NCBI GenBank assembly: GCA_015680685.1
Contig: MNCI01011957.1
Location: forward strand, 427,971 to 453,806
DNA length: 25,836 nt
Direction of reading: 5' to 3'
Source of the DNA: Gnetum montanum
Taxonomy: Eukaryota > Streptophyta > Gnetopsida > Gnetales > Gnetaceae
Below are positions 1-9,065 of this stretch, one piece after another. Positions within the stretch are counted from its first letter, which is position 1. Every line of letters begins with the position of its first letter. The notes beneath the pieces are model-generated. The model ran no database searches and was not told where the DNA came from. It worked only from the letters and a program-made list of their open reading frames with translations. A program made the position numbers and the translations under genes.

Positions 1-411
1 AAAAAGCCCATATCTTGAATTGAAATAATAAAATCTATTATGATCCTTCCTTTTTGCTTCTGTTCTTTGCTCTGTCTACCCTATAATTTATGGCAACTGT
101 TCAAGAACTGCCATAGCTATAAGACATTAATTATGCACATCAAATTGGCTGAAATGCATCTGCATATGACGAGCTTTGAGCTACCGTTGTGTCCATGTAT
201 GAACATCTGGGTACCTTGTTTTTTCCTTTTACTTTTGTTATTTAGATCGAATAGTAAACATGAAAAGTGGAAAGAGATTTGGGTTACTTTTCAAAATCAC
301 GACACTTTAGCAAGAGTGAAAGAGTAAAGATATCTGGTGCAAGAGATACTTCTCTATTAAAATAGAAACAAAAGATTAAAGTTTTTTAATAGCAATATTG
401 CTTTATGACAG

Positions 412-569
412 GTATCTTGATCCAGCTTCCACTACCGGGCCACATAAATGAGGTGAGGATACTAAACGCAATTAGTGTAGAAAAGGACATTGATGGCTTG
501 CATCCTCTCAATGTTGGCAAGCTTGCAATGAAGGGAAGAAAACCATTGTTTGTTCCCTGTACCCCAAAG
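412..569 (+). pseudogene. folD: FolD exon, left-arm copy (catalytic-domain segment)
   Basis: This is an exon of the bifunctional methylenetetrahydrofolate dehydrogenase/methenyltetrahydrofolate cyclohydrolase (FolD), which interconverts one-carbon folates. It is 158 bp, bounded by an AG acceptor (410-411) and a GTAAGT donor at 570. The translation from phase 1 contains the family hallmarks [31 protein letters not shown] and PLFVPCTPK, and is open for 52 codons. The hydrophobic LIQLPLP strand and the KDxDGxHPxNxG segment belong to the folate-binding/catalytic half of the enzyme. The next exon follows after a 277-nt intron. No upstream exon lies in the window on this side, so the copy is partial. 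It is called a pseudogene because its partner exon carries a stop and no 3' exons are visible. Confidence 0.92.
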
Positions 570-846
570 GTAAGTTCAAGAGCAAGTACAAAATATCAAT
601 TTTCACTTTTCAAAACATTTGAAGATTTTAAGTTTTATGGTATCAATATCATTAAGCAACTTTTTCATTTCATCCCTAGAAAATATGGCTTTGCTGAATG
701 ATATAGAAAATAGATTTTCGAAAAGAGATTTCTTGCTGTAACTGTAATAGAAAGGGGTACTGTTTTTTCTTTCATCAGACACTTTGAATGCTGATATTTT
801 CAAAATTTTAGGACCATAGATTGCCACAATAATATATTTCTTATAG

Positions 847-1059
847 GGATGCATAGAACTCTTGCAACGAACTGGAGTTATCATAGCAAAATCAAGAGCT
901 GTTGTTATTGGAAGAAGCAACCTTGTAGGCATGCCTGTTGCATTTCTTCTCAACGACTTGGATGCGACTGCAATAATTATGCAATCCAAGACTCCAGATC
1001 CTAGAAGCATAGTGAAAGAGGTCGACATTGTAATAGCTGTTGTAGGATAGACACATCTG
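847..1059 (+). pseudogene. folD: FolD exon, left-arm copy (NADP-binding segment) with premature stop
   Basis: This 213-bp exon has an acceptor at 845-846 and a GTATGA donor at 1060, and continues in phase 0 from 412-569. It encodes GCIELLQRTG, the NADP-binding Rossmann motif VVIGRSNLVGMP, the strand around SKTPDPRSIVKE and DIVIAVVG. The codon after VVG is TAG. The inverted copy has CAG (Gln) there, as expected for the family's G-Q turn, so this is a C-to-T nonsense mutation. The cofactor motif GRSxxVGxP is otherwise intact in this copy. The C-terminal exons, with the conserved proline/glycine-rich ITPVPGGVGPMT-type segment, are not found downstream. Confidence 0.93.
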
Positions 1060-1680
1060 GTATGAATATTGATGTTTAAGCTATTTTTAACAGAAAAGTC
1101 AAGGAATTAAGAAAGTAGTAGAAACTTGACATGGTGAAAATTGAAAATATTTTTTGACTATGGGTACATATTAGGGAATATGTATCAAGAAAATGTCAAT
1201 ACTAAAAAGAAATAAGGGCTACCGTGACAACCAATAACTCTATATCATTACAACATAACAGTGTCTGAGGGGATGAATCAGAGTTTGGATGTAGTCACTG
1301 GCTAATTTTTGGCTAATTTGGATGTCTTGAGACTTTTAAAGGTGATGCAACTTTAATAGCCTGACTTTAACATCAAGTTATTTTTTTAAAAAATATATGA
1401 TTGTTGTTTTGAAGTTTTAAATGTTTTGATGAACTTTGTTGCATAGTATCCTTGAAGTTGCCTATGATTAGTTGCTGCAATAGTGGTTGTCATGTTCACA
1501 ACTGATCAAAGTTTGAGATGAAGTGGCTGGAGTGATAATGGAAAATGCAATTGGTAGGAAAGCATACAGTCTCAGGTTGAATAAAACCATAAGATTGTGA
1601 TATCAGGGATGTTCAAGTTGATGAGGATTATTCAGGTTTATAAAATCAATTTTTTTGGAAGGGTACAGAGTACTACTCTT
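1060..1680 (+). other. FolD-derived intron/flank, no gene seen (left arm)
   Basis: This AT-rich sequence begins at the donor of the last FolD exon. I looked for the remaining FolD C-terminal motifs on both strands and saw none. The counterpart is about 18330-18954 in the right arm, with the same lack of coding signal. Confidence 0.5.
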
Positions 1681-2000
1681 AGTTATTCTTCTTCATCTTC
1701 CCATCATCATCATTACCTTGTCCTATCAATAATAAAGTTGGCTACGTGAGTTGTCTTTTTCCATTCACATCTTCAAGAGGTAAATTCTTGTTTATCTTTT
1801 GTTCCAAATCTCTTATTACTATTTTTTACCAAATTTTTCAGTCGTACTATTTGCTGCTTTTTAATTACAGTAATGCAACAATATCTTTTGATAGCTTCAC
1901 TATTTGATCTTTTTCAAACATGACCAAATCGTTTAAGGAAACATTCCCTCACTATCTGATTTCGAGGCTCAGTAATCTCGAGGCTCAGTAAAGGGTAGAC
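1680..2000 (-). mobile_element. RTE-type LINE 3' remnant (copy 2), left arm
   Basis: Minus-strand reading gives the degenerate C-terminal signature of plant RTE LINEs. An RFGHV-type block near 1905-1930 corresponds to the LRWFGHVQR region. The sequence then passes through ACTCACGTAGCCAACTTTA (HVAN, near 1735-1755) and ends in a (GAT)n-like tract near 1700-1712, typical of the RTE 3' tail. Stops interrupt the reading. Left-arm bases 1962-1991 hold a private 16-bp tandem duplication (TCGAGGCTCAGTAA twice) that the right arm lacks. Confidence 0.6.
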
Positions 2001-3420
2001 CATCAGAGGGAATTTCATAGAATTCAAGAAGCCTCCAACCTTATCACATCCAAAGTTGAGAGAAATATCATGAATAGGATCCACGTGAAGAAAAGATCGG
2101 TTTGTAGATGGAAGTCTCTACCTCTACCAAGGTGATGAGTTGTTGCTTTTGTCTCTATGTCAGAAGGTTCTATTGCCGGGGGTTGTGGTTTTGTAGGCCA
2201 CATGGCCACTGTCTTATTCTTTATAATGTAGGGGTAGACAATGATTTCTTTGCTGATGTTTCTTCTTTAATTTCATGCTCTTCTGCTTTCTTTTGTAACT
2301 CGGGTTCCTCACTTCCCGCCCTGGGTACAAGGGAATTGCTCTACTCTCTGCCCCTTTTTGTAATTTTGTTTTGTATATAATATAACCTCCTGACCATTTC
2401 TTTTTTTCTTTTTTACATCCCTCATTTTTCTTTATAATAGGAACTACCCTTGCATTACTTGTCTTTCTTGTTGAGAGTTGAGGCCCATAGGATAGAACAA
2501 ACTCAGTTGAATGAGATTTAGGATATTTAGGTTATACAAGCATTAAACCATGAACACTGTGGTTGATATATTCCACGGTTGACATAGAATATAGAATAAA
2601 TCCCACCGCAAGAGATTTGAATATTAACAAACATGAATTGACGTTTTTGTAACAACATTATAATGATTAAGAGAATGACATAAATTGATAACGGTGATGT
2701 TAATCATATACAGTTCTGAATATATAATAACTGTTACAGTAAACACTCATGGTTAGTACAAAGAAGAGTAAACAATACATAATTTTACGGGTCTTTTATA
2801 TCACCCAGAAGACACATGGGGTGTCTCAACATTGAATAACGTGTGTATTGGTAGCATGCTTAACAAGCATGTTATTAATTATGTAAACAGATAGTTATAC
2901 ATATTAAACTATAATGCAACACATTGAAGTTAACAAGCAAGTTAATCTTCAACAAGTAGTCATGGTTATGCATATTTTGTGTCTTCTTGTAACATTTAGC
3001 ATCCATTTGAGCATGCATATCCACTCTTAATTCTACTTCTTAATCCTCTGAGTAGAGATAAAGATATTAACTAGCCTACCTTTGTTTGGCCAACATGATG
3101 CTGAGAAATTTGGATAGAATCTGAGTTTGCCAAGAAATTTAAGTAATCATGGTTTGCAATTCTTTTTGTCATCTGGTTGGAAATGTCTTTCCAGAGTTCC
3201 CAAACCTAGGCTTAATGAGAAATTTGTTTTGCTTGGCCAAATTTGGAACCGTCAGTATTTTGGTCACTTTGAATTAGCGTGATAGTAAAAATTTAATAAA
3301 CATCCATAATATTACATTGGCTTGCCAGATGAAACTTTTCAGCCTTGTTCAGTCTTGCACTCTGCAAGTACTTTCAAAGCTTTCAAAGTTTTGGTGAGGT
3401 ATATTCAATAATATCGAAAA
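2000..3420. other. Unassigned AT-rich repeat-like DNA (left arm)
   Basis: No gene is recognised. Short ORFs near 2024-2380 are not maintained in equivalent form in the right arm (about 17600-18040), so they are unlikely to be coding. Pyrimidine tracts occur near 2390-2420. This may be older transposon debris between the two RTE remnants. Confidence 0.4.
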
Positions 3421-3426
3421 ATTAGT

Positions 3427-4920
3427 TTGAGTTGTCATTATCTTCCTAGCCTTGTTCCAACAACATGGGGTTGGCTACATGAGTATTCTTTTGTCATTTG
3501 CTTTTATAAAGAGCAAGATCTTTGTTTATTTGCAATTTTTCAAATCATCTTCAATTGTTTTTCCCATATCTTTTTTGGTCTTTCTTTTGGTGGCTTTCCT
3601 AAAACAGTGATGTAACAACATTTTTAATAGGCTTATTATCTGATCTTTGCACATGCCCAAACCATCTAAGATGTCATTCCTAGCTTATCTAAAGTAGAAA
3701 TAACTTCAAGTCTTTCTCTAATTTCTATATTGCACAATTTTATCTCTTCTTATAAAATTCAACATTCTATCTAAGCATTTACATTTCTACCATACTGATC
3801 TAGTTTTGTATTAATCAACGTTTAGAACTATATAAGATAGCAAGCTTGATGATTGTCCTATAAAATTATCCCTTTTGGTTTTATTGGGATTCTTTTATTA
3901 CATAGAGCATTAGTAGCCTATTTCTATTTTGACCATCTTGCCTCAATCTTATTTCTTATGCCTTTATCAGTTTCACCATCTAATTATAAATTTGATCATA
4001 GGTAGCAATTTTTATTTCACCATCGTTTATACTATTATTGAAATTGTATTATATTTATTTTGTCTCGTTTCTACTAATTTTTGAGCCTTTGGATTCTAGA
4101 ACATGTGTCCACTTTTCCATGTTAAAAGTAATATTTTATTGAGCTGTATAGACCAAGATAATATCATATGCCAATAGCATACACCAAGGGATTTTATCTT
4201 GTATTTCCTTTGTTAATTCATCTAAAACAATAGCAAATAAGTATGGGCTTAGTGCAGACCATTGAGGTAGACTTACTATGATTGGAAAATCATATGTGAT
4301 TCCATAGACTATTCTATTCCTAATAGTAGCTCCTTCATACATGTCTTGAATCATTTTAATATATTTATCAGGGATGTTTTTCCTTTGTAAGGCTAACCAA
4401 ATAATATCTCTAGGCACTTCATCATATGCTTCTTCAAAGTCAATGAAGATCATATGTAAATTTTCTCTATGTTTTTTGAATTTCTCCATTAATTGTTGTA
4501 TCAAAAAAATAGACGCCAACACAATTCCCTAGCATAAATTCAAATTGATTTTTTGACATTGTTGATTCAAGTTTAAGACGTTGCTTTATGAATGCCTCCC
4601 AAAGCTTTATAGTAAGGCTCATTAGCTTGATTCCTTTATAATTTACACAATTTTGCACATCTCTTTTATTCTTGTAAATAGGAATAATAATGTTTTTTCT
4701 CCAATTGTTGGGCATTTCTCTATCCTTCAAAATTTTGTTAAATAATTGTGTCAACCATGAAACTCCTAAATCTCCCAATGCTTTCCAAACTTCTATAGGA
4801 ATGTTATTTGGTTCAACAAATTTTCCATTTTTCATCTTAAATAAGGTTGTTTTCACCTTACAGAAGGAAGCATCGTTAACCAGCCAAAATTTGTTCTTCT
4901 TCTTGGTGGTCTTCTCTTAG
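3427..4920 (-). mobile_element. RTE-clade LINE remnant (copy 1), left arm
   Basis: On the minus strand, two overlapping frames encode a non-LTR reverse transcriptase of RTE type. 4856-4467 has KMKNGKFVEPNNIPIEVWK, WLTQLFNKIL, WRKNIIIPIYKNK and NYKGIKLMS. 4522-4136 has LIQQLMEKF, FIDFEEAYDEVPR, MYEGATIRN, SALSPYLFAIVLDELT and WCMLLAYDI. A frameshift near 4510 separates the halves. The catalytic FADD box reads LAYD, losing one aspartate. Further 3', an LRWFGHVQR-like motif lies near 3640-3680. The CATGTAGCCAACCCCATG block with a degenerate (GAT)n tail (3427-3485) marks the 3' end. The endonuclease half is missing, so the copy is 5'-truncated and dead. Confidence 0.88.
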
Positions 4921-4949
4921 AAATTCTATGTTTAATAAAGGGTCATTCC

Positions 4950-5115
4950 TGAAAGGCTCAATGCTCATCTTGTCAAGGTGGGGTCCTAAGAGGGAAGTGG
5001 ATGAGAAAATGCCTAACCTCTTTCAAGTGGTTGCATCCAGGCTTGAACTCAAATCCTATGACTTGATAAACAAGCACCTTACCATCACTCCAAGTGGTAG
5101 TCCCTAAATCTTGAA
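4950..5115 (-). mobile_element. tRNA-derived SINE-like element, left arm
   Basis: The minus strand carries a Pol III-type box A-like sequence (TGATGGTAAGG, complement of 5078-5088) and, about 30 nt on, a box B-like sequence (GAGTTCAAGCC, complement of 5040-5050). These are arranged as in tRNA genes, but there is no cloverleaf. Family-level identification is not possible by eye and the borders are approximate. The inverted copy is at about 7895-8060. Confidence 0.5.
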
Positions 5116-5491
5116 AGTAAATTTTACCCCTATCCAAAATTTCGTTGTCTTTACCAAAATTATTTCACCTGCCACATGATGCATTTGACATTATCAATGT
5201 CTTTACATTTCTTGTAACAAACTAATTTGTGTAAATTCTCAGCATTCTGCAATCAAGTTGAAATATGTTAAATCAGTGGTTTGATAGTTTTTACAATAGT
5301 GTTGTGATTAATAAAGTTATAATGGTTGTCAAATTAAATGCTTTAGCGCCTCATTTCCTCACATGTTGATTAACTCATTAAATAGTGTTCATTGAAGCAT
5401 GTCATGCATATGCACATTTTTATTATTACAGGGATTTTATGTTTTGCAAGCATCAAACATTTTAAAATGGGCATTTTAAGTGATGCTATGA
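5116..5491. other. Unassigned palindrome-arm DNA
   Basis: AT-rich sequence with no supported gene. It pairs with about 7508-7894 in the right arm. Confidence 0.4.
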
Positions 5492-5524
5492 AAGCTTTTA
5501 GTAGGTGGTAGTGTATACACTAAA

Positions 5525-5695
5525 ATGTTTTTTTCGGAGGAGTTTGTAACTGTTACAACTCATGTTGGGCATACTGTACTATTATATGGAGCGTTTTTCT
5601 TTTTCTATAAGCTACATGAATTCTACAAACATGCTCAAGACTATGAGTATTTGCACCATCTAGTTGTTGTCATCCATTGTAATAGTTTCTATTAA
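5525..5695 (+). pseudogene. Unidentified short ORF kept in both arms (left copy)
   Basis: The frame is open from 5492, with its first ATG at 5525 and a TAA stop at 5693-5695. It encodes KMFFSEEFVTVTTHVGHTVL, a hydrophobic LLYGAFFFF stretch, KLHEFYKHAQDYEYLHHL and VVVIHCNSFY. The composition (balanced charged and hydrophobic blocks, few low-complexity runs) looks like real protein rather than chance AT-rich sequence. The same frame is open in the inverted copy at 7310-7507 with mainly conservative changes. I do not recognise the family. It may be an exon of a captured host gene. Confidence 0.4.
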
Positions 5696-6474
5696 TGTTT
5701 CTTCAAGGCTATTTTCCCAAAGTAGAAATCTCATCTACAACTTCCATACATTATAATTTAATTCATATAGAGTTTAACTCTCATGCAGTGGTGCATAAGT
5801 CCTATGTACAATTCCTTTTGTTATGGAAGCCATACTTAACTCCAAGAATTACTCACCATCCTACTCCAATGTCATGTCAAGTTTCCAGGATTCTCATTAA
5901 AATAATCTTAAGACGAGATAATGGAATTGTAACACATACTCTATGTATTTATGGTCAACTTGAGAAGGCTATTTAAGTTCTATAAAACAATGTGCTATTA
6001 AGTTAAACCAACATTATCAAACGTAATAGAATGAAATAGTTAATGGTGTTATTAAGTGATTTAAGTATGAGTTAATTAAGATATATATTAAATCTTAACC
6101 ATGGCAGTGATACCACTATGATAGTGACATTCAAACAATAGTAATCACATTAACACAATGATAATAACAATTTTAAAAATAAAGAAAAAAGTTTGAATAT
6201 CCTTAATAAAAGTTACTGCCGAGAAGAGAAATGCTGACAAGAACTTAGAATAACAATAGCAAAAATAAAATAGAAATTGCAACCTGGATTCTTGGTTGGT
6301 CATAGGGGTGAAGTATGTTCCGAAACATCTGTAATGCCCATTTTGAGGACACGACCCATCCAAATGTAACGCTCTCCAACGGGCCTATGATGTAAATTCC
6401 TGTGAAATTGCTAATTTTGCAATTTCCCACTTTAATGCCTAGTTCTGCTAATTTTGCTAATTTTGCATATTCCT
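5696..6474. other. AT-rich arm sequence approaching the palindrome axis, no gene seen
   Basis: An open frame at 5695-5976 encodes a 93-residue peptide, but the right-arm equivalent stops after three codons, so coding is doubtful. Near 6360-6470 there are repeated GCTAATTTTG motifs. GGGCCT with CTCTCC blocks sits symmetrically at about 6370-6385 and 6615-6640, possibly the ends of a small MITE-like element. Because the region is palindromic anyway, terminal inverted repeats cannot be proven from it. Confidence 0.35.
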
Positions 6475-6528
6475 GTGAAATTACTAGTAATTAGTAATGG
6501 AGTGAAATTATTAGTAATTAGTAATTTC
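6475..6528 (+). repeat. Palindrome centre with a 27-bp tandem direct repeat
   Basis: Two 27-bp units (6475-6501 and 6502-6528) each begin GTGAAATTA and run into AGTAATTAGTAAT. They lie exactly at the symmetry axis, where the arms pair from GAAATTACT (6477-6485) with AGTAATTTC (6520-6528). The unpaired centre is therefore about 34 nt at most. A tandem direct repeat at the axis of an inverted duplication could be the scar of the event that made it. Confidence 0.8.
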
Positions 6529-7309
6529 ATGGGAATCTACAAAATTAGCAAAATTAGCAGAGTTAGGCATTAAAGCGGGAAATTGCAAAATTAGCAATTT
6601 CATAGGATTCTACATCATGGGCCTGTTGGAGAGCGTTACATTTGGATGGGTCGTGTCCTCAAAATGGACATTCTAGACGTTTCGGAACATACTTCACCCT
6701 TGCGACCAACCAAGAATCCAGGTTGCAATTTCTATTTTACTTTTGCTATTGTTAATTTAAGTTCTTGTTGGCATTTATATTCTCAGCAGTAGTTTTTATT
6801 AAAGATATTCAAACTTTTTTCTTTATTTTTAAAATTGTCATTATCATTGTGTTGATGTAATTACTATTGTTTGAATGTCACTATCATAGTGGTATCATTG
6901 CCATGGTTAAGATTTAATATGTATCTTAATTAACTCATACCTAAATTACTTAATAACACCATTAACTATTTCATTCTATTATGTTTGATAATGTTGGTTT
7001 AACTTGATAGCACATTGTTTTATAGAACTTAAATAGCCTTCTCAAGTTGACCATGAATACATAGAGTATGTGTTACAATTCCATTATCTCATCTTAAGAT
7101 TACTTTAATGAGAATTCTGGAAACTTGACATGACATTGGAGTAGGATGGTGAGTAATTCTTGGAGTTAAGTATGGCTTTCATAACAAAAAGAATTGTACA
7201 TAGGACTTATGCATCACTGCATGAGAGTTAAGCTCTATATGAATTAAATTATAATGTATGGAAGTTGTAGATGAGATTTCTACTTTGGGAAAATAGCTTT
7301 AAAGGAACA
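6529..7309. other. Right-arm counterpart of 5696-6474, no gene seen
   Basis: Inverted copy of the left-arm segment next to the axis, AT-rich, with no supported coding sequence. Confidence 0.4.
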
Positions 7310-7507
7310 TTAGTAGAAACTACTGTAATGGATGACAACAACTAGATGGTGCAAATACTCATAGCCTTGAGCATGTTTGTAGAATTCATGTAGCTTATAG
7401 AAAAAGAAAGACACTCCATATAATAGTACGGTATGCCCAACATGAGTTGTAACAGTTACAAACTCCTCCGAAAAAAGCATTTTAGTGTATACACTACCAC
7501 CTACCAA
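7310..7507 (-). pseudogene. Unidentified short ORF kept in both arms (right copy)
   Basis: This is the inverted counterpart of 5492-5695, with 65 codons reading VGGSVYTKMLFSEEFVTVTT, HVGHTVLLYGVSFFFYKLHE, FYKHAQGYEYLHHL and VVVIHYSSFY before the stop. There is no convincing ATG at the 5' end, as expected for an internal exon. Differences from the left copy are few (F to L, AF to VS, D to G, CN to YS). The family is unknown. Confidence 0.4.
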
Positions 7508-7894
7508 AAGCTTTCATAGCATCACTTAAAATGCCCATTTAAAAATGTCTGATGCTTGCAAAACATAAAATCCCTGTAATAATAAAAATGTGCATATGCA
7601 TGACATGCTTCAATGAACACTATTTAATGAGTTAATCAACATGTGAGGAAATAAGGCGCTAAAGCATTTAATCTGACAACCATTATAACTTTATTAATCA
7701 CAACACTATTGTAAAAACCATCAAACCACTGATTTAACATATTTCAACTTGATTGCAGAATGCTGAGAATTTACACAAATTAGTTTGTTACAAGAAATGT
7801 AAAGACATTGATAATGTTAAATGCATCATGTGGCAGGTGAAATGATTTTGGTAAAGACAACGAAATTTTGGATAGGGGTAAAATTTACTTTCAA

Positions 7895-8060
7895 GATTTA
7901 GGGACTACCACTTGGAGTGATGGTAAGGTGCTTGTTTATCAAGTCATAAGACTTGAGTTCAAGCCTGGATGCAACCACTTGAAAGAGGTTAGACATTTTC
8001 TCATCCACTTTCCTTTTAGGACCCCACCTTGACAAGATGAGCATTGAGCCTTTCAGGAAT
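7895..8060 (+). mobile_element. tRNA-derived SINE-like element, right arm
   Basis: A box A-like sequence at 7918-7928 (TGATGGTAAGG) and a box B-like sequence at 7955-7965 (GAGTTCAAGCC) lie about 37 nt apart. This is the spacing of an internal Pol III promoter. The element is the inverted twin of 4950-5115. Borders are approximate and the family is not identified. Confidence 0.5.
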
Positions 8061-8100
8061 GACCCTTTATTAAACATAGAATTTCTAAGAGAAGACCACC

Positions 8101-8234
8101 AAGAAGAAGAACAAATTTTGGCTGGTTAACGAAGCTTCCTTCTGTAAGGTGAAAACAACCTTATTTAAGATGAAAAATGAAAAATTTGTTGAACCAAATA
8201 ACATTCTTATAGAAGTTTGGAAAGCATTGGGAGA
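8101..8234 (+). mobile_element. RTE LINE remnant, right arm, segment 5' of the LTR element
   Basis: Plus-strand translation gives VKTTLFKMKNEKFVEPNNIL and IEVWKALG, the N-terminal part of the reverse transcriptase. It breaks off at 8234, exactly where the LTR retrotransposon begins, and resumes at 15206. The uninterrupted version is 4920 down to about 4765 in the left arm. Confidence 0.85.
8230..8234 (+). repeat. Target-site duplication, left
   Basis: GGAGA immediately precedes the left LTR. AGAGA follows the right LTR at 15201-15205. The uninterrupted left arm has a single GGAGA before TTTAGG (read on the minus strand near 4770). A 5-bp duplication with one mismatch is typical of LTR-element integration. 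Confidence 0.75.
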
Positions 8235-9054
8235 TGATGAGTGCTGAGGTACCCCTACACTCAACCATACAAATACGAGCATCTCACGCACGATCTGGTC
8301 GAACTCCAAGGACTAAGTGCTTACGCACCCTAATGGAACACTTAAGATTAATCAATCGTTGTCTTCCCAGACTTACTTGTATTGTCACGGTTGTATGGTT
8401 AAGTAAGTCTGAGGTATATGATTTTTATATCTTTTATCTTTTTAACACTTTATGCTAAGAGAGAAGGGTGAAGAGACTAAATGACTAACTTTAATTAACT
8501 AAGTTCTAATTGCCCTAACATCAATATCCATTCCCACTTGCCATACAGACCCTGAACCAGTGCAATGCTACTAGGATTACTAAACGCTATTTGTTACTGG
8601 GTTACCAAGCGTTACACATGTGCTCGAAGCAGTCGTACTGAATGCACTTAACTAGGAGAGTTAAGGGGTGAGGGAGATTAATTATCTAATAAAGCATTTA
8701 AACATTTAACAGTAATTAAATCCTATTTAGCTTAGTCCACATGTTGCAAGGTTTATCAAAAAGTTCGTCTTTATTTTCGTACACAAATGTGTGCTCAGGT
8801 ACAATTTTCTCGAATAAAGATCCATTCATTTTGAGACTCCTACTGCGGGCACATAAAAATTATTCTAACTCTGGAATGGGAAAACTGCAATAGTTTGGCT
8901 AAGGGTTTAGATCTAGATGATGAAACAAGGGAAATCCACCTCCTATTTATAGACATGGCGATGGGTTGCAATATCACGTACGTGATATCGCAGGGGTGGA
9001 TGTGATATCGCGGCCCATGTGATATCGCGGCCCATGTGATATCGCATCTTATCA
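8235..9054 (-). repeat. 3' LTR (left copy)
   Basis: 820 bp, beginning TGATGA and ending TTATCA. It aligns along its length with 14388-15200, roughly 90% by eye. It contains a TATA box on the minus strand (complement of TATTTATA at 8944-8951) and GATATCGC repeats at about 8980-9045. On the element's strand this is the downstream LTR. Confidence 0.93.
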
Positions 9055-9065
9055 TACTCCCATGA
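9055..9065 (-). promoter_or_regulatory. Weak polypurine tract before the 3' LTR
   Basis: The minus strand reads CATGGGAGTA immediately before the 3' LTR. It is in the right place for plus-strand priming but short and partly decayed. Confidence 0.4.

Larger units (their letters stand above)
1..6502 (+). repeat. Left arm of giant palindrome (inverted repeat)
   Basis: The reverse complement of this segment reappears as 6503-8234 joined to 15201-20012. Base 1 pairs with about 20012, and bases 6426-6428 (ccc) pair with 6577-6579 (ggg), which fixes the centre near 6502.5. Matching landmarks include the FolD exons (412-1059 versus 18955-19601), the RTE reverse-transcriptase block (4136-4856 versus 8160-8234 plus 15206-15840), the SINE-like element and the short ORF near 5.5 kb. 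By eye the arms differ by scattered substitutions, small indels and a few private micro-duplications. The arm is still matching at base 1, so it may extend upstream of the window. Confidence 0.96.

Noticed and set aside
603-1028. Minus-strand open frame over the left FolD exon
   Set aside because: It is the antisense shadow of the FolD exon and intron, whose plus-strand translation has clear family motifs and splice sites.
6370-6640. MITE at the palindrome centre with terminal inverted repeats GGGCCT
   Set aside because: Everything here is inverted because of the palindrome, so inverted ends cannot be taken as evidence of a transposon. No flanking target duplication could be shown.
7918-7965. 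A genuine tRNA gene from the box A/box B pair
   Set aside because: No acceptor stem or anticodon arm can be folded around the boxes, and an identical arrangement lies in the other arm. A SINE-like origin fits better.
8085-8309. Minus-strand open frame crossing the LTR boundary
   Set aside because: It runs across the junction between RTE sequence and the LTR, so it cannot be a real gene. It is antisense to the reverse transcriptase.
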